Shown in pieces: positions 24,101 through 37,548 of a stretch of 64,000 nucleotides of DNA; the stretch's first letter is position 1; the number at the start of each line of letters is the position of its first letter. Source of the DNA: Atherix ibis (taxonomy: Eukaryota; Arthropoda; Insecta; Diptera; Athericidae); contig OY282605.1 of assembly GCA_958298945.1 (NCBI GenBank), positions 110,542,267 through 110,606,266 of the forward strand, in the 5' to 3' direction. The notes under the pieces are model-generated. The model was not told the DNA's origin. It did no database searches and saw only the letters and a list, made by a program, of their open reading frames with translations. The position numbers were made by a program, and so were the translations under genes.

Positions 24101-24835
24101 CATATGTTTGCTGCATGGTGGAAAATGCATCTAAGAATCAGCCACCCTGCAGCTCATAACATCAGATTACAAAAGTTCAGCATCGGTAACGCTACGAATT
24201 GACTAACAAAAAGGATAATGTTTTTGAGTGGTTGGGTTGTTGGTGGTGGGGGAGGGAAATTAGGTCGTTCGAATGCAGTTGGTTGCACTTGAAAATCATT
24301 CTTTGGGTGCATTGTCCAACAACGAACGGTTGAACGATCCCATTTCGCTTGTTCATGCAATTTTCCGTTTTAAAGACACCCCAAAAAGGAAAATGCATTT
24401 CACTTTCATTTTCGTGCATGTGTGCGCTCCGATATCGTATCAAACCTTTGGCGGAGGTGGTGATATTATTACCAGTATGAGTCTTGGGGATGGATTTTAT
24501 TGATTACCATTTCTTGGTTGTATAAAATTAGCATTTTTGCAAATATTTCTTTTTGTTTCCTTTCAACGATAAAAACAGCAAATCTCAAAATGTAGTCTTT
24601 TGCCCCAATTACAAGGTAAGAAAAACAATTCTAGCAGCGTTTCTCAATCAATTATTTTTGTCGATTTTGTTTTCAAATGAAATTTTCATATTTTTTTTAA
24701 AAATTAATTCCATTTTTCGTGGACAGCATTTTCTGGGTTTTTGGTTTTTTGTTTTGATTTTTTTCTATGTTTTTTCTCAATCTTCAAGCTGGCATAAAAA
24801 AAAAGAGAAAACTATTCTTCCTTAAATAACTTTTT
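21181..24835. other. unassigned non-coding DNA
   Basis: I see no recognisable exon. A dinucleotide repeat lies at 21609-21622. A less A+T-rich patch at about 23860-24480 has several short open frames on both strands without domains. The stretch ends at the start of a TTTCCCAAA-type tract. Confidence 0.4.
21609..21622. repeat. (GT)7 microsatellite
   Basis: Seven GT units, with an imperfect TGTGTGC extension to the left. Confidence 0.9.
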
Positions 24836-24839
24836 TATT

Positions 24840-25640
24840 TTATTGGTAATAATTTTCCCAAAAATATACCATTTTTCAAAATATGGCAAAAAATACTCAA
24901 AATTTACCAAAAAAATCAATTTTTTCAAAATATATTAAAACATATCACATATTTATAAATGCATTTTTCGAAATATCCCAAAAAAAATTTCCCATTCTTC
25001 GACATTCTCAAAAATAATACAAGTTTTTTTTGTTATTTTTTTTCAATTTCCCAAATTTGGTGTTGTTTTCTAAAATTTCACATAAGAATGTGAATGTCCA
25101 AGAGGACATTATCATCAAATATTCAAGTTTTTTGTTCCATTTTTCCAAATTTCCCTAAATAATTCTCATTTTTCTGTATCTAATTTCTCTAAAGTTCCCA
25201 AAACTTATTCCATTTTACAAAATTTTCCGAAAAACACAATTTTTGAAATGAAATTACCCACAGCAAGAAAAAGTTCCCCAAAAAAATTTCCCTTTTTTTA
25301 AATATCTCATCTTTGTGGAGTTGTTTTCTCAAATTTCCCATTCTTCAACATTCTTAAAATATATTCAAGTTTTTTGTTGTTGTTATTTGTCCAAATTTCA
25401 CTAAATAATTCGCAATTTTGAAAATTTCCCAATAAATGTATCATTTTTCTGTATCTATTTTCTCGAAATTTCCCAAAACTTATTCCATTTTACGAAATTT
25501 GCGAAAAACACAATTTTGAAATAAAATTTCCCCCAGCAAGAAAAATTCGGTATTTTTTCAAATTTCCCCTTTCTTTAAATTTTTAATTTTTGCGTTGCCA
25601 AAAATTCAAATTTCCCTCGAAAAAATATTTCATTTTTTGA
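24840..25640. repeat. Degenerate TTTCCCAAAA/TTTTTCAAAATTT tract with internal duplication
   Basis: The whole stretch is built from CCCAAAA, TTTCCC and TTTTCAAA words. Two long segments recur. TTTCTGTATC to ACACAATTTT begins at 25171 and again at 25446, offset 275 bases throughout (for example AAACTTATTC at 25201 and 25476). CCCATTCTTC begins at 24991 and 25337, offset 346. The two copies therefore differ by an insertion or deletion of about 70 bases between the anchor points. Confidence 0.8.
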
Positions 25641-28329
25641 CAAACTGTGTCTTAATTTTATTTTTGATTTTAACCCTTTTTTTTTATACGATATTTTTTG
25701 TTTATGTTAATTGAAATTTTTTTTGTAAACTTAAGCCCCTTCCCGGCAAACATGAATTTTAGCTATTTTTAAATTTTTTTTGACTTTAAGATGACATAAA
25801 AGTAGAATAGCCGCAATGAGGAGGGAGTGGAGGGGAGAACAAGTTAAATGTCGAAATTCAATTGAGAGTAGCTCGTAAGCGGCGGATAAAAGGCAACCAC
25901 ACCAACGCAGCACCAATAAATCACGTTCTGTCCAATTGAATTCCATTCACTTCGATCGGAATCCCATTTTTTTCCCTATTTCTCATGTGCTCCCCCCACA
26001 CACCTACCACCCCAACTTCGCTTTCCGTGAAAATCGAAAAACAGAAGAAAAAAAGAACGGGCGGAAAATTGCCCAAAAAGATTTGCCATCATTTCTCTTG
26101 GCATTTCCACTCAAAATTCACCTTTTACCGTCTATCATGTCTGTCGACCCCGTTTGACTATCCGATTTTGTTTTTATTTGAATTTGATTACAACAGAAGT
26201 CATTGGAAGCGGTTGAGGGAAGAGAGGAAACAGCCCAACATCCGATCAAGTCGGCTACAGTACACAGTTTACCTGACAGACCTACTAACGTACTTTGGGG
26301 ATTACGCTTCCAATTTTCAGTACGCCATTCACTGCAGCGGCATTGCTTATAGAGAAAAATCGATTTTAAAAGTGGGGGTTGGTGTGTATTGCTGTCGTAT
26401 CCGAAGGTGTATGTCCCCCTTCCCCTCACTCCTGAGCCGCGAAATGTAATTTACTGGAAAAATGATCCTTTTCCGAATGTATGGAAAATTTGCAATTGCG
26501 GAGGGTTTTTGTTGGGATCTGCGGGTGATGCTTGTGGGATTTTTTTTTTTTTTGGAAGACACAAAATAAAAAGTAAATTCTGCGAAAATCAACATGGAAA
26601 TCAGCTAAGGCCGCCTCTTCCGAAGATGTCACATGAAAATCCGTTTTTTTGTCGGTTGGTCATATTTGGAAATTTTTTTTTCTTGCAATTAAAACTGAAA
26701 ATATTAAAAATGAAAACGTTTAAGTAGAAATTAAAAAAAATGTTTGCCAAACTACCCTTCCGCCCTTCATCGAATAAAATTAGTGTTAAAATCTTTAATT
26801 TTTTACTAAAGTTCCATTTTTCACATTTCTTCTTTTTGTAAATTTGAATGTTTCCATCTCTCTCGAACCCTTTTACCGTCTTTTTTTTATGTCAAAGAGG
26901 CTCCCAAAAAATTGTGAAGAAAGCTGAACCAAAATTTGAGAAAAAATTGTGAAGAAATCTGAACCAAAATTTGAGAAAAAACCTTAAAAATTTTACGCGC
27001 GAATTTGACGCAATCTAAAGTCAAAAGTCGGGAAATTCTGAAACGAATCACAATCTAATCCCTTCAACAGTTCTGTTCGTACTCTCCTTTGTGGGGATTT
27101 ACGCCATTGTTACAGTAGAAATAATGAATTAATCAAATGCGAACCACGGAATATGGTGGGGGAGGAGACGAGCAATAATCCGATTTTCTCAAATTAAAAA
27201 TTCTCAAATGGGAGTTTTCGACATTTTTGTTCTGCCACTTGACTTAACGCTTATTAAGAGAAGAGAGAAAAAGAGTTGAGCGAGTGGGGAGGGGCGGTTG
27301 TTTTTAACAGCTAGCAATCCATTTGAGATTAATTTGTACGCGTGGATCATATCGAATTTGGGAAGATTCGGCAATCCAAACTTGCCAAAAACGAAAATGT
27401 TAACATTTGCTATTTTCTTCTTCTCATTATCCCCTCTCACCACTCCCCTCATCCTTTTGGAGATTCTCCACATAGCAGAGATTTCTCACATTAATTTGGA
27501 ATAATCCACGCACAGTTCATCCTTGACGTTGTGGGAAATTTTGGGAGTTTTGTAAATTTTCTATTTCAGCATCTAAGCAGGCTTTTGTGGTGTTGGTTGG
27601 CGTTGGTAACACGAACAAAATAATAAATTTAGTCAAATTTTAGATGTTTTTAAGTGCCGGTTGCTGGCAAGTTTTTAATCCTTTTTTTCTTGTCGATTTT
27701 AAATTTGTATTTTTGGGATCATAACAAAAAATGAATAATAAATAAAAAAAATTAGAAAAAAAAATGAAAATTTCAAAATACGTTCTAGAGAAAAAGGCAG
27801 CAAAAAAAACTCCAAATTTTTTAAACAATTTTCGCCATCAAACATTTATTATCCTCGAAACAATTTTTTTTAAATTTTATTTATTTAAAGCCGTAAGCAA
27901 AAATTACTAAAAATATATCTTCTTAAATTTTGACATTTTTAACCATTTTATTTACCTTTTTTAAGGTAATTTTCACTAAAAAAAACTATCGAAAAATTAA
28001 AAAAAAAAAACTAAAAATTTGTTTTTATAAATTGTTTGGTCTTTTTGTGCATTAATTTTTTGGTAAAATTTCATTTTTTTTTTAAATTTAAGTTTTTTTT
28101 AATTTTGTTAAATTTTTTTCCAACACTTCACATTTTATTTCAACTTTTTACAAATTTTAATGAGTTCTTCCCAAAATGCCAATTAAGAAATAATTCACCA
28201 ATTAAAAAAAATACATCAAAATAATTTTTTAACAACTCACTTAATAAAAAAAACAATTTTTTTTTGTCTAGGGAAAAGGTCTCATAAAAATTTCAAAAAG
28301 TTCACGAAATAATTTCAAAAAAATTCTCA
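25641..28329. other. unassigned A+T-rich non-coding DNA
   Basis: The block at 25730-26460 is less A+T-extreme and has open frames up to 154 codons on the + strand and 103 on the - strand. They overlap each other and contain no domain I recognise. From 27640 onward the sequence is nearly all A and T. Confidence 0.4.
26911..26980. repeat. 35-bp direct tandem duplication
   Basis: ATTGTGAAGAAAGCTGAACC and the following 15 bases (26911-26945) are repeated at 26946-26980 with a single G-to-T difference. The high identity suggests a recent slippage or repair event. Confidence 0.95.
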
Positions 28330-29370
28330 GTTTGAACGAATTTTATGCTTTTTTATGGTTAAATTTTAGAACAGGTTTGATTTTGTTTGAGTTGCAAGAA
28401 AGTGGAAAACATTCACCAAAAAAAATGGAAAAAATTATCGCACAAAATTGGCCAAAGAAAATTAATAAAAAATTCACGAAAAAAATGGGAATTCATAAAA
28501 ATTCACAAAAAATAAGAAAAAAATTCATTAAAAAAATTGAAGAAAAAATTCACCAAAAAATAAAATGGAAAAAATTCACAAATAAAAAAATTTAACAGAA
28601 AAAAATTGGCAAAAATCTGTCAAAAAATGGAAAAAAAATTAACCAAAAAAAAAAATGAAAAAATTTACCAAAAAGTAAAATGGACAAAAATTCACCTAAA
28701 AAAATTGTGGAAAAATTCACCAATAAAAATATTGGAAAAAATTAGCAAAAAATAATTGGAGTAAAAATTCATTAAAAAAAAAATGGGCAAATATCACCAA
28801 AACAAAAACAAAATGAAAAAATTCACCAAAAAAATGGGAACTCGTAAAAAAATGGGAAAAAAATTCATTAAAAAAATTGAAAAGGAAATTCACCAAAAAA
28901 AAAAAAAATTGGTAACGTTTTGGGAAAAATAAAAAAAACGAAAAAAATTCACCAAAAACAAATTGCAAACAAAAATTGGAGTCAAAATTCACCAAAAAAT
29001 TCCCAAATGAAAAAATTTGGAAAAAAATTCAAATAAAAAAAATTAAAAAAAAATTCACAGAAAATATTGCAATAAAATTTAATAAAAAAATTAGAAAAAA
29101 ATCACCAACAAAAAAATGAAAAAAATTCGTAAAAAAAAATTCGAAACAAATTGATAAAAAAAATTAAATTTATCAAAAAAATTCAACAAAAAAAATTGGC
29201 AAAAATCCGTCAAAAAAATGAGAAAAAAATCACTAAAAAAATTGAAGAAAAAATTCACCTAAAAAAATTGGGGAAAAAATTCACAAAAAAATAGAATGAA
29301 AAAATTCACCTAAAAAAATTGGAGAAAAATTCACCAAAAAATTTACAAAAATTAAAAATGGTAAAAATTT
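28330..29370. repeat. A-rich tract built on ATTCACCAAAAAAATTGG
   Basis: Over about 1 kb, variants of AAAATTCACCAAAAAAATTGG recur dozens of times with irregular spacing and variable A-run lengths (for example around 28560, 28650, 28690, 28830, 28890, 28950, 29250 and 29310). Open frames inside it (such as 28717-28995 on the minus strand) are Phe/Lys-only low-complexity text. The motif is local and was not seen elsewhere in the window. Confidence 0.85.
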
Positions 29371-32300
29371 ATCAAAAATTGAAGACGAAAGCTTTTCTGT
29401 AATTGAATTTCCTTTCGCAATGAGTGTCACCAGAATAGCTGAGGTTTTTCTAATTTCCTTTGTTAAGTTTTAATATGGCAGTCTTGATTTTGTCGAAAAA
29501 TTAACTAAAAAACGAAAGAAAAATTTCGTCTCTCGGAATATTTTCAGTTAGAACGTTTTGGTGTTCTTTAATAGTTGAATCCAAGTTCAAATTTTAATAG
29601 TTGACATTATTAACGAGGGTGTAGTTTTATCTCACCTACATTCATCCCTTACGAAAAACGCTTAATCGCACCAAAAATATTCCTTTCACTTTCAACAAAT
29701 TACCTGTCATCGTTGCAGTTGTTGTTTTCTCAGCCCTCCCCAACCTTTTACCCTCTTCTCTTTCTCCCCTATCTCCGAATTCACCCCTTTTTATATTTAC
29801 AGTTTCGGTTGCCTGCTGTTTGTCTCCTCCTGTCGAACGATAAATTTCAACGAATTTTATTAGCAAACAGCAAGACTTCCACCTGATCTACTAAAACAAA
29901 TTTGATTTTTTTACCCTCCACCACCTCATTTATCCCTTATCCCCACAACCGTTACACGCTGCTACCGCAGAAAAATTCTTCCAACCAACAATATTTATTG
30001 GCACATTTTCAATATAAATTTTACGATGTCGAAAATTCTACCTTTCGTCCTTGCCACTAAAACAAACAAAAAATTCCTTGTGGTCGTCCCTATTTTTTAT
30101 ACCAAGAAGAAAAAGGCGATTAAAAATAATCACGACCAACAACTTAACAAACTACAATATTGGCTGCCGATAATCCGAAAGGACACGTTAGCCTTTTTCG
30201 AAAAACTTTCTCACTAACGACCGCCGTTCTCTGTACACAAACCCTCTCTCTCCGCCTACAATTTTCTTTTCTTTTTCTTTTATTTTTATTATTTCTGTTT
30301 TGGTTGATAAAAATTGTTTAGTCGAAAAATAAAAAAAAAACTGGTTTTTGTGGCTGCACTAATTTACGTTCGTTCTTTCGATTATTTTCGGTGGATTTTT
30401 GACATAATTTTTTTTGCCAAATTAATTTATTTATTTTTAATTTTCTCTCCTTTTTAGGGGTTGCCGTGGAGTTGGGAGAATCCCTTTCGTAAAAAGCGCT
30501 CAGGCAGGGAAATAAGTTTTTATTGCAGATAAAAAACTTGGCCGATTCGCATAAATGTCAGGTTACCTAAAGCGACGCCGACTGACGACGACAGTCACAC
30601 TGGCGGGCAAAGTGTTTTGGAACCGGGTACAGGGCTGGGAGGTTGGCATAAGTAATGTTTCCCATCTTTTATGCCTTCCTCTTCATTACAACGCCTCCCT
30701 TTTCCGTTTTTTCGGAATTGAAATCGTGTATCTTGCGTTACTGTAACTTTTCCGTCGTCAACGACAATTTTAGTCGTTCGTGTTCGCCGTTCATCTGACG
30801 ATGGACGATGGCATGGCGGAGGGGTGGTAGAGGGTGGTGTGCTCTCTGAACTCGCATAACGTTGCACAAAGTAACACAGCAAACAGCAAAAAAGCAAAAA
30901 ACCAGAAAAGCAAAAAACAGCATTAACCGACGGCCCCCCAATTTCAACAACGACAGCAGAAATTTTACTCTTGGAATAAACCAGCTTCTCCCCGTTTACT
31001 TTTGTGTTGCCACGGTTTTATTCTGATAATCCCCCTTTTCGTGGTCCCCTTTTTTTCGTCCTCCTTTTAGTCGGTAATACTCAATGCAAACTGGAATAAA
31101 GTCCGTTCTCTGTTTTTTCATGCTTGTGGGTGGGATGGTTTGCGAATTAGGGGGTGTGTCGAGGGATTGGTTAGGAATTCCTAGTCTGCTTTCGATTCTG
31201 ATCCTGACGTTTTTCGTTCTATTACAGTTATTATCGCTTCGCTAACACAGTGGCGCTTTTCATAGCGAATTTCTGAATTTCAGAATTTCTGTCGTTTCGG
31301 TTCCACCTGCGAACAATTCAGTTTTCCTCCTCCTCGCCTTCACCGTTACCGCTACCACTACCACTGCTCGATTGCTATCCGACATGACATTTGAAAGGAG
31401 CCACCATCATTTTTAATGTTATTTTATTTTTTCCCCATTTTATGCCCGTAAAATAATGCCCATCCAATGAGTGGTGTGGATGGGCAGAGAGCCGCTTATT
31501 TTGAGATTCGGTCTTCGTGCGTCCCAATGCACCGCCTCTCCTCCGCACGTAGCTTTTAGGCTTATTCCAATTCCGAAATACGAGCACCTATAATCATTCT
31601 GCCATGGTTTCAGGACTTTTGCTTTTGCCATTTGCCATTTGCGAAATGAAAACGACCACATTGCCGTTCTGCCATTTCCGAAAAGGATATTCGCTCACAG
31701 ATTGTTTTTACGAAGCTGACGTTTACTGTTAAGGGGCGGGCGGCGAGCGGTGATAGACTGTATGGTATGTGGTTTTAATGATGACGATGGGGTGGCCAGA
31801 ATAGATAGCAGCAAGGAACGCGTTATGAAATGAAAATGCCGGGCCCGAGGATGAAAAACAATGAAAGGCGAAATCCTGTCAGCAAAGCAAATCGACACGG
31901 TTTTCGGTTGAGGTTGTGGGCTGGGTTGCGGAACGGTGCGGTGTGCTGCGATAGGGCTGAGTCGACCCCATAAATGCTGCTGTTTTTAGAGTACTTAAGG
32001 GTGGATTCGAAAAGCGGTCGAAGGGGGGTACAGTGTGACATGATTTGAAAGAGAGGAAAACAGCCGGTCGATTTGTGTTACTATAGATCTCCTTTTCCAA
32101 CGCACGCTAATTTGCTGGTAAGTCACGCCCACATTGTAAATGGCATCCTTTAGTCCAGTGTGGATTGGATGAAAATGTTAACGATCGATATTGAGTTACC
32201 GTAGAGGGTGGAGCCTTGCCAGCAGCGAAGCAAATACGAACCGAACGCCAGGCAGTTGTTATGCCGTTGAGCAAGAGAGAAGCGTTTATTGGCGGCGCCA

Positions 32301-33330
32301 TGACAGAGCAAGCAGGACTCATCTTTGGATTATGAAGGAGTTGTTGAGGGGTGTCAGGGGTGAGGAAAATTCTATCATCCTTCAAATGGATGAATGGGGA
32401 TGCTATGCAATGCTTGGTTCCGAGTACATTTCGCTTTAGCTTTCCTCCCCTTCATCCTCTGCCCGCGCTGATTTTTTTCCAGGATTTTTATCTGCCATAT
32501 TTTGTACGTACGTAAAATTCTTGTACGAAAGAAAGTTTTTACTTGTCGAGTTCGTGTCGGTATTCTGGGCTTATTTTCATTCTCATTTCTTCTATGTACA
32601 ATCACGAAAGTTTTTTGTGTTCGACTTTTTCCTGTTCTTTTTTTGCGATCAGATTTATCAAGCTTGACTGGTGCTCTGCTCGAGACTCAACCGTATTTAG
32701 TATTTCCATTTCTAACAGTTAGCTGAGTCCTTTTGGCTGTAGTGTAAGGACAGTCGAGTCTTTTTTTTTGCAATCCAAAGAAGAAAATTCCATTTCGGTT
32801 CGTTTTCAGGAAATTTGTTCGGAGAATTTCCACTTTGGCGTCCCCTTGGACGTAGTAGTTTGTTAGTGGCCAAAAGTGGGGGTGGCATACCTGAGGGATG
32901 GGTGCATCAGTAATCGGAACGTTACGATCTCCGTTACGTCCGGCCTGAAGTGCTCTGGTCTGCATTAACGTGGACTGATTTGGAGCTGGTACAGGCCAGG
33001 CTCTGTTCTGAACTGTCTTGGACCAAGTCTGTTTATCGGCCGTTTCCTTCCAAAGAAAAGTTTATTGTGTGCGTGGGTGTGCATGTGAATGCGTCCATTG
33101 ATGGGTTGGGAGCGGGGGGTGGAGAGTTTGAGGTTCGTTTAAGTTGTTTTCGTCCTTTTGGAATGTTTTGTTCTCGTTACGATTTGAAGATTTCGTCTTT
33201 GTTTCTATCGTTGAGGGTGGTTTTTTTTTACGGCCTCCATTTTTTTTTGGTGTTTTTTCGTATTTTTCGTATATTTTTTGTCAATAAAAAAAACAGAATT
33301 TCACATAGCAATTCACATGTTATTTTTTTT
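29371..33330. other. unassigned DNA, less A+T-extreme block
   Basis: From about 30450 to 33200 the sequence is visibly richer in G+C and CpG-containing words than neighbouring tracts, and lacks long A/T runs. Short open frames on both strands (for example 32107-32385 minus, 92 codons; 32950-33336 plus, 128 codons) have no domain I recognise and overlap one another. The block may contain a promoter, enhancer or unrecognised exon. That is a compositional inference only. Confidence 0.35.
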
Positions 33331-34035
33331 TTTTAATTTTATTTTCTTTTCGTTCAAAGAAAACGCATTTAAGCATTTATATTTTTACCACCCACTCACC
33401 CCGCAAGGACTTTGGTGGTCCTTTTTATAAACAATCAATTTCTTCGCTACGAGTTTTCGCATTTCTTTTTTGGATTGAATGGAAATTCAAACGAATGCTG
33501 GACAAACAAACACTCACTCACTCACTTAGCCATTATTTGATCCTTTCTTCTCCGCACCCTTCATTTTAAACCTTTTTCTCGATCCGTCTGTCCTCAATCC
33601 CTAATTTTTATTGTATTTGCACGCATATACGTGGACTACTTTGGACGAATGGACGGACCGTTAGAAAAACGCGAATATTTTTTTCGTATCCGTTTTTGCA
33701 CTATTTTTTTTACCCTAATTCGACTTTTTCACATTCTCTGTCGTGTATTTTTTTTCTACGTACACTGAATAAAGGATGAAATATGAAAGAAACGGAAAAA
33801 AATATTATTAAGGAAAAATACGCAAACAGACAAAAAAAGCCCAAAGAATAGAAGCGATTCCAAGTTTTGATATAAGAAAAAATTCCGGAAAGGATTGGGG
33901 TTGATGAGCAGGGAACGAGTGGTGTTTTCTTGGAGAAGAAGAAAAAGTGAGTAATTTGTTAGCTGAGAGGGGTTGTGTAGTATAAAAATGAAAGACAGAA
34001 AAGTTAAAGGATACCAAAAGGGAAGGACTAACTGA

Positions 34036-34055
34036 CTTGACTTGACTTGACTTGA
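34036..34055. repeat. (CTTGA)4 microsatellite
   Basis: Four exact CTTGA units, preceded by the partial unit ACTGA. Confidence 0.93.
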
Positions 34056-34267
34056 TTGTCTATCATATTACCTACCCCTTCCCTCCTCCATACATATTTT
34101 CAAAACGCACTATTACCATTTATAGTTTGCTTTCTTACTTTCCGAATTGTTTTCCTTTATTTTATTTTTTTCCTTCCTTTTGGTATATTTTTACTTTTTG
34201 CATTTTATTCTCTGTTTGTTCTCAATTATTTTCGATGTTTTATTTTGTTATCCTTTTCTTCAATAAC

Positions 34268-34292
34268 GATAAGAGTCATGACGGCTCTTATC
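34268..34292. repeat. Inverted pair GATAAGAG/CTCTTATC
   Basis: GATAAGAG (34268-34275) and CTCTTATC (34285-34292) form an exact 8-bp inverted repeat around a 9-base spacer. Each arm contains a GATA-factor core. It could be a palindromic regulatory site or chance. Confidence 0.6.
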
Positions 34293-37200
34293 TCCAACAG
34301 GACGAAAAATATATTTTTTTCTTAATGTAATTTGTCACCGTCATAAAAAGGTATTATTATCCTTTTGCTGTTGTAAAGCCGTTTTTTCTTCTTCTAATTT
34401 CGATGTTTTCCTATTTTTAGATATGATTTTTAGGTTGAATTTTTCCAATTTCTTTTTTTATTTTTTTATTTAGGAAATAGAAAAATAACAAAGAGAATTT
34501 CCTGTTTGCGGACCACAACTTTCTTTCTCGCCTCTTTTTTAGGTGACCACTTACGTTTTTTTTGTCAATAAAATTCCTATTTTCGAGGTGATTTATTAGT
34601 TAATAAATAAAACCAAAAAGATTTGTTTCGAAGAGTTTCTCAAGAAAATTGTTGGTTTTAAATTTAAAATTGATCTTTATGGAAAATAGTTCCCAGTGCT
34701 TTGCTAGCAAAAACCTGCTCCACATACTCTAAGATGTCCGAAAACACACTTCATCCATAATCTGAGGTACCTTCGCTGTTGTTTTCAATTAAATTGGCAA
34801 AGAAGGTGAGTATTCCCAGCCGTCGTGATTAAAGTTTCATATTCCAAACCAGAGAAGCCACTTAAGGACTATCTCCATAAACTATAAACACCATTTAGGT
34901 CTGTTAGAATTTTCTCTGAATCCCTTAGACCGAAATGGCAAAATAATTTTTTATTGTTTAACCGAAAAGGAAAAATAGGAGAAAAAAAATCACAATAAAT
35001 AAGCAACGACAGTAAAAAAAAGCTCTTTGGAAAAATCCGTATGCAAATAAAGTAAATGTCCTTGTTAGTGTCTCGGCCATCATCATCCTTGCAACAAAAC
35101 GAATGACAAACAATTTTGATTAACGAGCAAAAAATGATGCAAGCGAGAAAGTTTTTTTCATTTTTTTCCGCATTGGAAAAGGAGAAAGATGGGAGATGGT
35201 AGTTGGGGTCCGTAGAAAGGTGGGAGATGGTTGAACTCATAAACAAGATTGCGAGAATGAAAATCAACTCGACGCGTACATCGTCGGCTCTTAAGAGGTA
35301 AATTGTTGTGAGCAGAGCTTGTGTCTACATCCTGCCGGAGTTGGTATTTATCGTTTCGATGCCACCGCAACAGAGCATTCCACCCACCCTCATCCATTCG
35401 CACAGCGTCGTGATCCAGCCTTACGCCCACACCACCAATATTGTATACAAAATCTCAAATTAGAAACAATTTTCCTCTCGAAAAATGAACTGAAATGAAT
35501 TTTATATTAACTGACAAGTGGGAAGGGAGGGGAACTGTTATTTTGGGGACGATAGTTGATTGCTGACGATGACCGGACAGGACTCATCTTCGAATTGAAC
35601 GGATTCTTTGAGGAGGGGGGAGGGGCGTGTAGCGGAACTGAGCATTGAGAAATATGAGAAGGCACTCTTCAAGAAAGGCGGTGGAAATTCTACGTGGAAT
35701 AAGAGTGCGAGTGCGGGATGAAAAGTTGATGATTTTTGATAGAAAATCAACGAAATATCCTTGCGGACAGGCTAGACTCGAATTTCATTTGGATTCAAGC
35801 TATTATTACCTTTTTTTCTCATATTTTTTCCCTGCTGTTTGGTGACTCTTATCAGATTTTTTGCTTTATTTTCTGTTTTCTCTTCGATTATGTTTTCATT
35901 GAATTTAGAACAATTTGTATTAATTTGCGAAAAGGAACAAAATTTCTCAATACTTCTTCTTTAATCTTTAATTATCGATATTAGATTTTTTTTTAATTTC
36001 TTATTTGTTCGTTTTTTTTTTTACTCAAATTTTAATGTTGAAGAAAAAAACGTTTTTCCATAAAAAAAAAACCAAAAATTTTAAGTTAAAATTTGTTTTC
36101 CCCCAAAATTTCTTCAATAATAAAATGTGTACTTTTTAAAGAATCCTTGGTGAGGTAACAAATAAATTTTCAATTAAAATTAAAAATTAAAATATTCTGT
36201 AAAAAAAATTGTTGTTTTTTTCTTAAATCTACAAAAAAAGGATACGCAAAAAATAAGGCCTTAAAGAAGGAAAATATTCCAAAAATAATTTTTTTGTGTG
36301 GGTGTCTATTTTTGTTGTTGCTGTTAGTAACAGTTGTATTTAAACGTAAATTCTTAATGGGGGCAACAGCTCCGACTAACTCGAAAAATTGAATTTGCAC
36401 TTTTTTATTTTTTTTTATTTTTTTACTTTTTTTTAAAAAATAAATTCACGAATTTTTTGTATCTTTGAATCACGTTTCCTTATTTTAAGATTTTTTATTT
36501 ACTGTAATCTTAGAACTTAAAAACAGGTTCTTTAAAAAAATTCCATTTAAAAACATTACAAAATAGAAGAAAATCTAAAAAAAATTACTTATTATGGGAA
36601 AAAATTGTTTTTCTAGGAAATCCGTTGAAAAGTTTATGTGCTTCCCAAAAAAGACTGAATAGACCACAATCAATGATAATCTTACAAGCCAGAAACATTA
36701 TCGATAGTCTTAACGGCTCTTATATATTGAAACAAAAAGAAACAAGACAAAAGTACCCTTCTAACCCCCTACCCCTCATCCCGTTCCCGCATAAATAAAA
36801 TAAGAAAAAATTCTAAAAACAGTGAAAGTAAAAAAAAGGTTCTTTAAAAAAAAATTCCAAATAATTTTAGGCAATTTTACTGATTTAAAAAAAAATTATA
36901 TTCACTCAATTACAATTTTGTGGTGTGTGCATAAAAATAAAGTCTACAAATTTAAGGATCCGAGATAATAATAAATAGTTCACTTAAGTCGGCATAATAT
37001 TTTTTCAAAAAAATAATAATCAACCGAAAAAAAAACTATTGGAAATAAAAAACCAAAAATTCCAAAATGTGAATTGAAGGGAAGACAAAAAACTTTATCA
37101 AAGACGGAATTTTAAGAAAACGAAAATTGGAGAATAGACAATGTAAAATGTGCTGAAGCGAAAATGTTCCACCTCTTCTCTGTCGTGCCCCACCCTCTTC

Positions 37201-37487
37201 TCCGCATCGTAAATATAAGATTTTATTCTGCAAGAGTTCATTTCCAAGTTTTCGAGTATGTTTTGTTCTTATTTCAGTTCGTTCCACATCGTATCAAAAT
37301 TTGTGTGTGCTTATAGAAAAGTTACAGCCCCCGACCGTGCTCCGCCTCCTTTGCTCGTCCTACTTTTTCGCCTTTTCTCGTTTGCACTACGACGTAAAGA
37401 CCATCTCGAGTGTCTGATCTGATCGTGTACGACTGAGTCTGTCGGCTTTTGCATTCAGTCAATTAACAATATTCACACTAAATCTGA

Positions 37488-37548
37488 TTCCAACAACTCC
37501 AGTTCCAACTCCACTTCCAACTCCAACTCTAACTTCAACTCCCCTCCA
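37488..37548. repeat. Degenerate (CCAACT)n run
   Basis: CCAACA, CTCCAGTTCCAACTCCACTT and related units repeat about every six bases. No flanking splice-bounded open frame supports an exon. Confidence 0.65.

Noticed and set aside
25985..26449. 154-codon plus-strand frame
   Set aside because: It overlaps other open frames of similar length on both strands, has a Lys-rich and irregular composition, and no family match.
28717..28995. 92-codon Phe-rich minus-strand frame
   Set aside because: It is the translation of the ATTCACCAAAAAAATTGG tract, with no protein-like composition.
28330..29370. CRISPR-like array because of repeated ATTCACC words
   Set aside because: Repeats are degenerate and irregularly spaced, there are no unique spacers, and the DNA is eukaryotic.
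32107..32385. 92-codon minus-strand frame in a G+C-richer block
   Set aside because: Its composition is ordinary but there is no recognised domain, no convincing splice context and competing frames exist on the other strand, so it is not reported as a gene.
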